DNA of 12,606 nt, taken from positions 1 to 12,606 of the forward strand of contig QKBW01000050.1 of the NCBI GenBank assembly GCA_003245875.1, in the 5' to 3' direction. Positions within the stretch are counted from its first letter, which is position 1. Each line of letters begins with the position of its first letter. Made by a program: the position numbers and the translations under genes. Under the pieces are notes generated by a model that was given only the letters and a program-made list of their open reading frames with translations, made no database searches and was not told the DNA's origin. This DNA comes from Candidatus Kaiserbacteria bacterium (GTDB lineage: Bacteria; Patescibacteriota; Minisyncoccia; Phycocordibacterales; UBA918). This document shows positions 11,764 to 12,606 of this stretch, piece by piece.

Positions 11764-11811
11764 GGCAGTCCTGTTAACAGGGTAGGGCTGTAAATCAAGA
11801 AAGGAAAGAAG

Positions 11812-12069
11812 ATGCACGAATTGCACCACGGGGTCGGCCACGACCCCATCCTTGATGCCGCCGGCCTTGGCGGTGATGAAGACGTCATCGGCGAAATCAG
11901 CTCTGATACCGAGGACGACGCTGGGGATGATGAATCTCCGACCGATCTCGTGAGCTTTGCGGTGGACCCGGTGCGCCAGAAGGATCTCTGGGGCGAGCCG
12001 GATGAAGAGTGGCGGAAGGACCATGAACAATGGACTCCCGGCCAGGCAGCCAATTTCGGCTATGACTGA
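11812..12069 (+). CDS. Small highly acidic protein (85 aa), unrecognised
   Basis: The start MHELHHGVGH follows a purine-rich AAGGAAAG ribosome binding site (11801-11808). The first 20 residues are His/Gly-rich (MHELHHGVGHDPILDAAGLGG). Residues 22-45 are strongly acidic (GDEDVIGEISSDTEDDAGDDESPTD). The C-terminal half carries a Trp/Glu-rich segment (KDLWGEPDEEWRKDHEQWTPGQAANFGYD). It has no signal peptide or membrane helix. About a third of residues are Asp or Glu and base composition is GC-rich compared with xth or yraN. It has its own promoter, a 270-base structured leader and hairpins downstream, so it looks like a genuine regulated gene. No family recognised; acidic small proteins of this sort can be DNA mimics, inhibitors or chaperone-like, but nothing here decides. 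Confidence 0.65.
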   Translation: MHELHHGVGHDPILDAAGLGGDEDVIGEISSDTEDDAGDDESPTDLVSFAVDPVRQKDLWGEPDEEWRKDHEQWTPGQAANFGYD

Positions 12070-12084
12070 TGGCGAGCAGGTTGT

Positions 12085-12106
12085 GGAGGGGCGAATTCGC
12101 CCCTCC
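12085..12106. terminator. Perfect 22-bp GC-rich palindrome after the acidic protein gene
   Basis: Bases 12085-12106 are a perfect palindrome centred on GAATTC, 15 bases after the stop codon. There is no adjacent T-run, so it may act as an mRNA 3'-end stabiliser or pause site ahead of the true terminator at 12137. Confidence 0.45.
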
Positions 12107-12136
12107 CGCATCACCTTTCTCTTTCACTCTTGTTGC

Positions 12137-12161
12137 AGGCGGCTTTCGAGCCGTCTTTTTG
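12137..12161 (+). terminator. Rho-independent terminator with TTCG tetraloop
   Basis: AGGCGGCT (12137-12144) pairs with AGCCGTCT (12149-12156) around TTCG, followed by TTTTG. Confidence 0.85.
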
Positions 12162-12188
12162 TTAATCGGTGGTAAGTTCACTTTTTTA

Positions 12189-12197
12189 TGCTAGAAT
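12189..12197 (+). promoter_or_regulatory. Extended -10 promoter of tRNA-Gly(TCC)
   Basis: TGCTAGAAT: TG at 12189-12190 and TAGAAT at 12192-12197, 12 bases before the tRNA. Confidence 0.55.
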
Positions 12198-12209
12198 GGC
12201 GCTTACCAC

Positions 12210-12280
12210 GCGGGTGTAGTTTAGTGGTAAAACGACTGCCTTCCAAGCAGTAGTCGGGAGTTCGATTCTTCTCACCCGCA
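12210..12280 (+). tRNA. tRNA-Gly (anticodon TCC)
   Basis: Acceptor GCGGGTG/CACCCGC with discriminator A at 12280. The anticodon stem ACTGC/GCAGT encloses CTTCCAA, giving TCC. The T-loop is TTCGATT, with a T-stem containing two wobbles. It is 71 nt without encoded CCA. With the GCC isoacceptor at 6482 it covers most Gly codons. Confidence 0.95.
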
Positions 12281-12322
12281 CACAGTTTAACCTTGTTCAC
12301 AAAAACGGTGGTGATTTAGGGT

Positions 12323-12328
12323 TATAAT
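12323..12328 (+). promoter_or_regulatory. -10 box, leaderless
   Basis: A perfect TATAAT 8 bases before the ATG at 12337; no clear -35 box. Confidence 0.65.
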
Positions 12329-12336
12329 ATCCAGAT

Positions 12337-12606
12337 ATGTTCGGCAAAAAATCACCTGACACCTTTTCTTTAAATAGTACAGAAAGTAAAGAAGAGAGAC
12401 ATAAAACGACATATGCCCTAAAAAAAGTGTCGGTATTGCCTGGCGAGCATTCTAATATTTCTGCCGGCTGGTCAAAACAACATGTTGTTTTAGAAGGGGA
12501 AGTACAAGTAGGCGCACCACTTTATTGGTCGTCTGAAGATGGAGAACATGGTAGTACAAGTAAGGTTGTTGAAATAGAAAAAGATGCTTCTGGTTCCTTG
12601 TTTATT
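12337..12606 (+). CDS. 5' part of an unrecognised gene, cut by the window end
   Basis: The reading frame is open for 90 codons from ATG at 12337 to the last base. It begins MFGKKSPDTFSLNSTESKEE, a polar, probably flexible N-terminus, then TYALKKVSVLPGEHSNISAGWSKQHVVLEGEVQVGAPLYWSSEDGE, which looks like a beta-rich folded domain. There is no signal peptide in the visible part. The start is supported by TATAAT at the leaderless distance and the absence of in-frame stops. Product unknown. Confidence 0.7.
   Translation, partial: MFGKKSPDTFSLNSTESKEERHKTTYALKKVSVLPGEHSNISAGWSKQHVVLEGEVQVGAPLYWSSEDGEHGSTSKVVEIEKDASGSLFI

Overview
The window looks like a chromosomal segment of a Patescibacteria (Candidate Phyla Radiation) bacterium, probably of the Parcubacteria lineage. 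This is an inference from several signs: short single-gene units ending in very clean hairpin terminators, tRNA genes without an encoded CCA end, a DUF5667-type anti-sigma protein paired with an ECF sigma factor, an HTH plus LAGLIDADG-like protein, and many genes whose -10 box sits only 6-9 bases before the ATG (leaderless mRNAs). Nothing resembles a phage, plasmid backbone, IS element or CRISPR array.

Layout. 1-1000: terminator of an off-window gene, a tandem zinc-finger (TRASH-like) protein on the minus strand, and an uncharacterised conserved 169-aa protein. 1018-2325: a Shine-Dalgarno-led 402-aa orphan with a C-terminal coiled coil. 2343-3248: exodeoxyribonuclease III (xth). 3249-3827: a 580-base gene-free region with three exact DnaA boxes, a family of TAAAGGACAT palindromes and a probable structured RNA ending in a terminator. 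3828-5345: CCA-adding enzyme (minus), divergent from tRNA-Arg(TCG). 5480-5700: hairpin-rich tract holding a second copy of the tRNA-Arg 3' end. 5772-6593: HTH/LAGLIDADG-like protein and tRNA-Gly(GCC). 6616-7053: DoxX-like membrane protein (minus). 7054-7900: AT-rich intergenic DNA, a strong promoter, a parS-like palindrome and a YraN-family gene. 8016-8254 (minus): tRNA-Pro(TGG) bracketed by partial copies of itself. 8387-9355: CorA-type Mg2+/metal channel. 9402-11490: ECF sigma factor and its overlapping anti-sigma gene. 11505-12161: a small acidic protein behind a long leader with an attenuator-like fold and a 19-bp inverted repeat. 12189-12280: tRNA-Gly(TCC). 12323-end: start of an unrecognised leaderless gene.

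How it fits together. The CCA enzyme is a logical neighbour of tRNAs that all lack encoded CCA. The sigma/anti-sigma pair forms a translationally coupled regulatory switch. The most unusual material is non-coding: (i) the TAAAGGACAT family next to DnaA boxes and to the yraN promoter, together with parS-like sites, which suggests an origin-proximal or replication/segregation-linked region; (ii) two tRNA loci (Arg, Pro), each with partial copies of the tRNA in hairpin-rich spacers; (iii) the structured RNA at about 3520-3800; (iv) the attenuator-like leader at 11541-11811. All four rest on exact repeats or complementarity visible in the sequence; their functions are inference.
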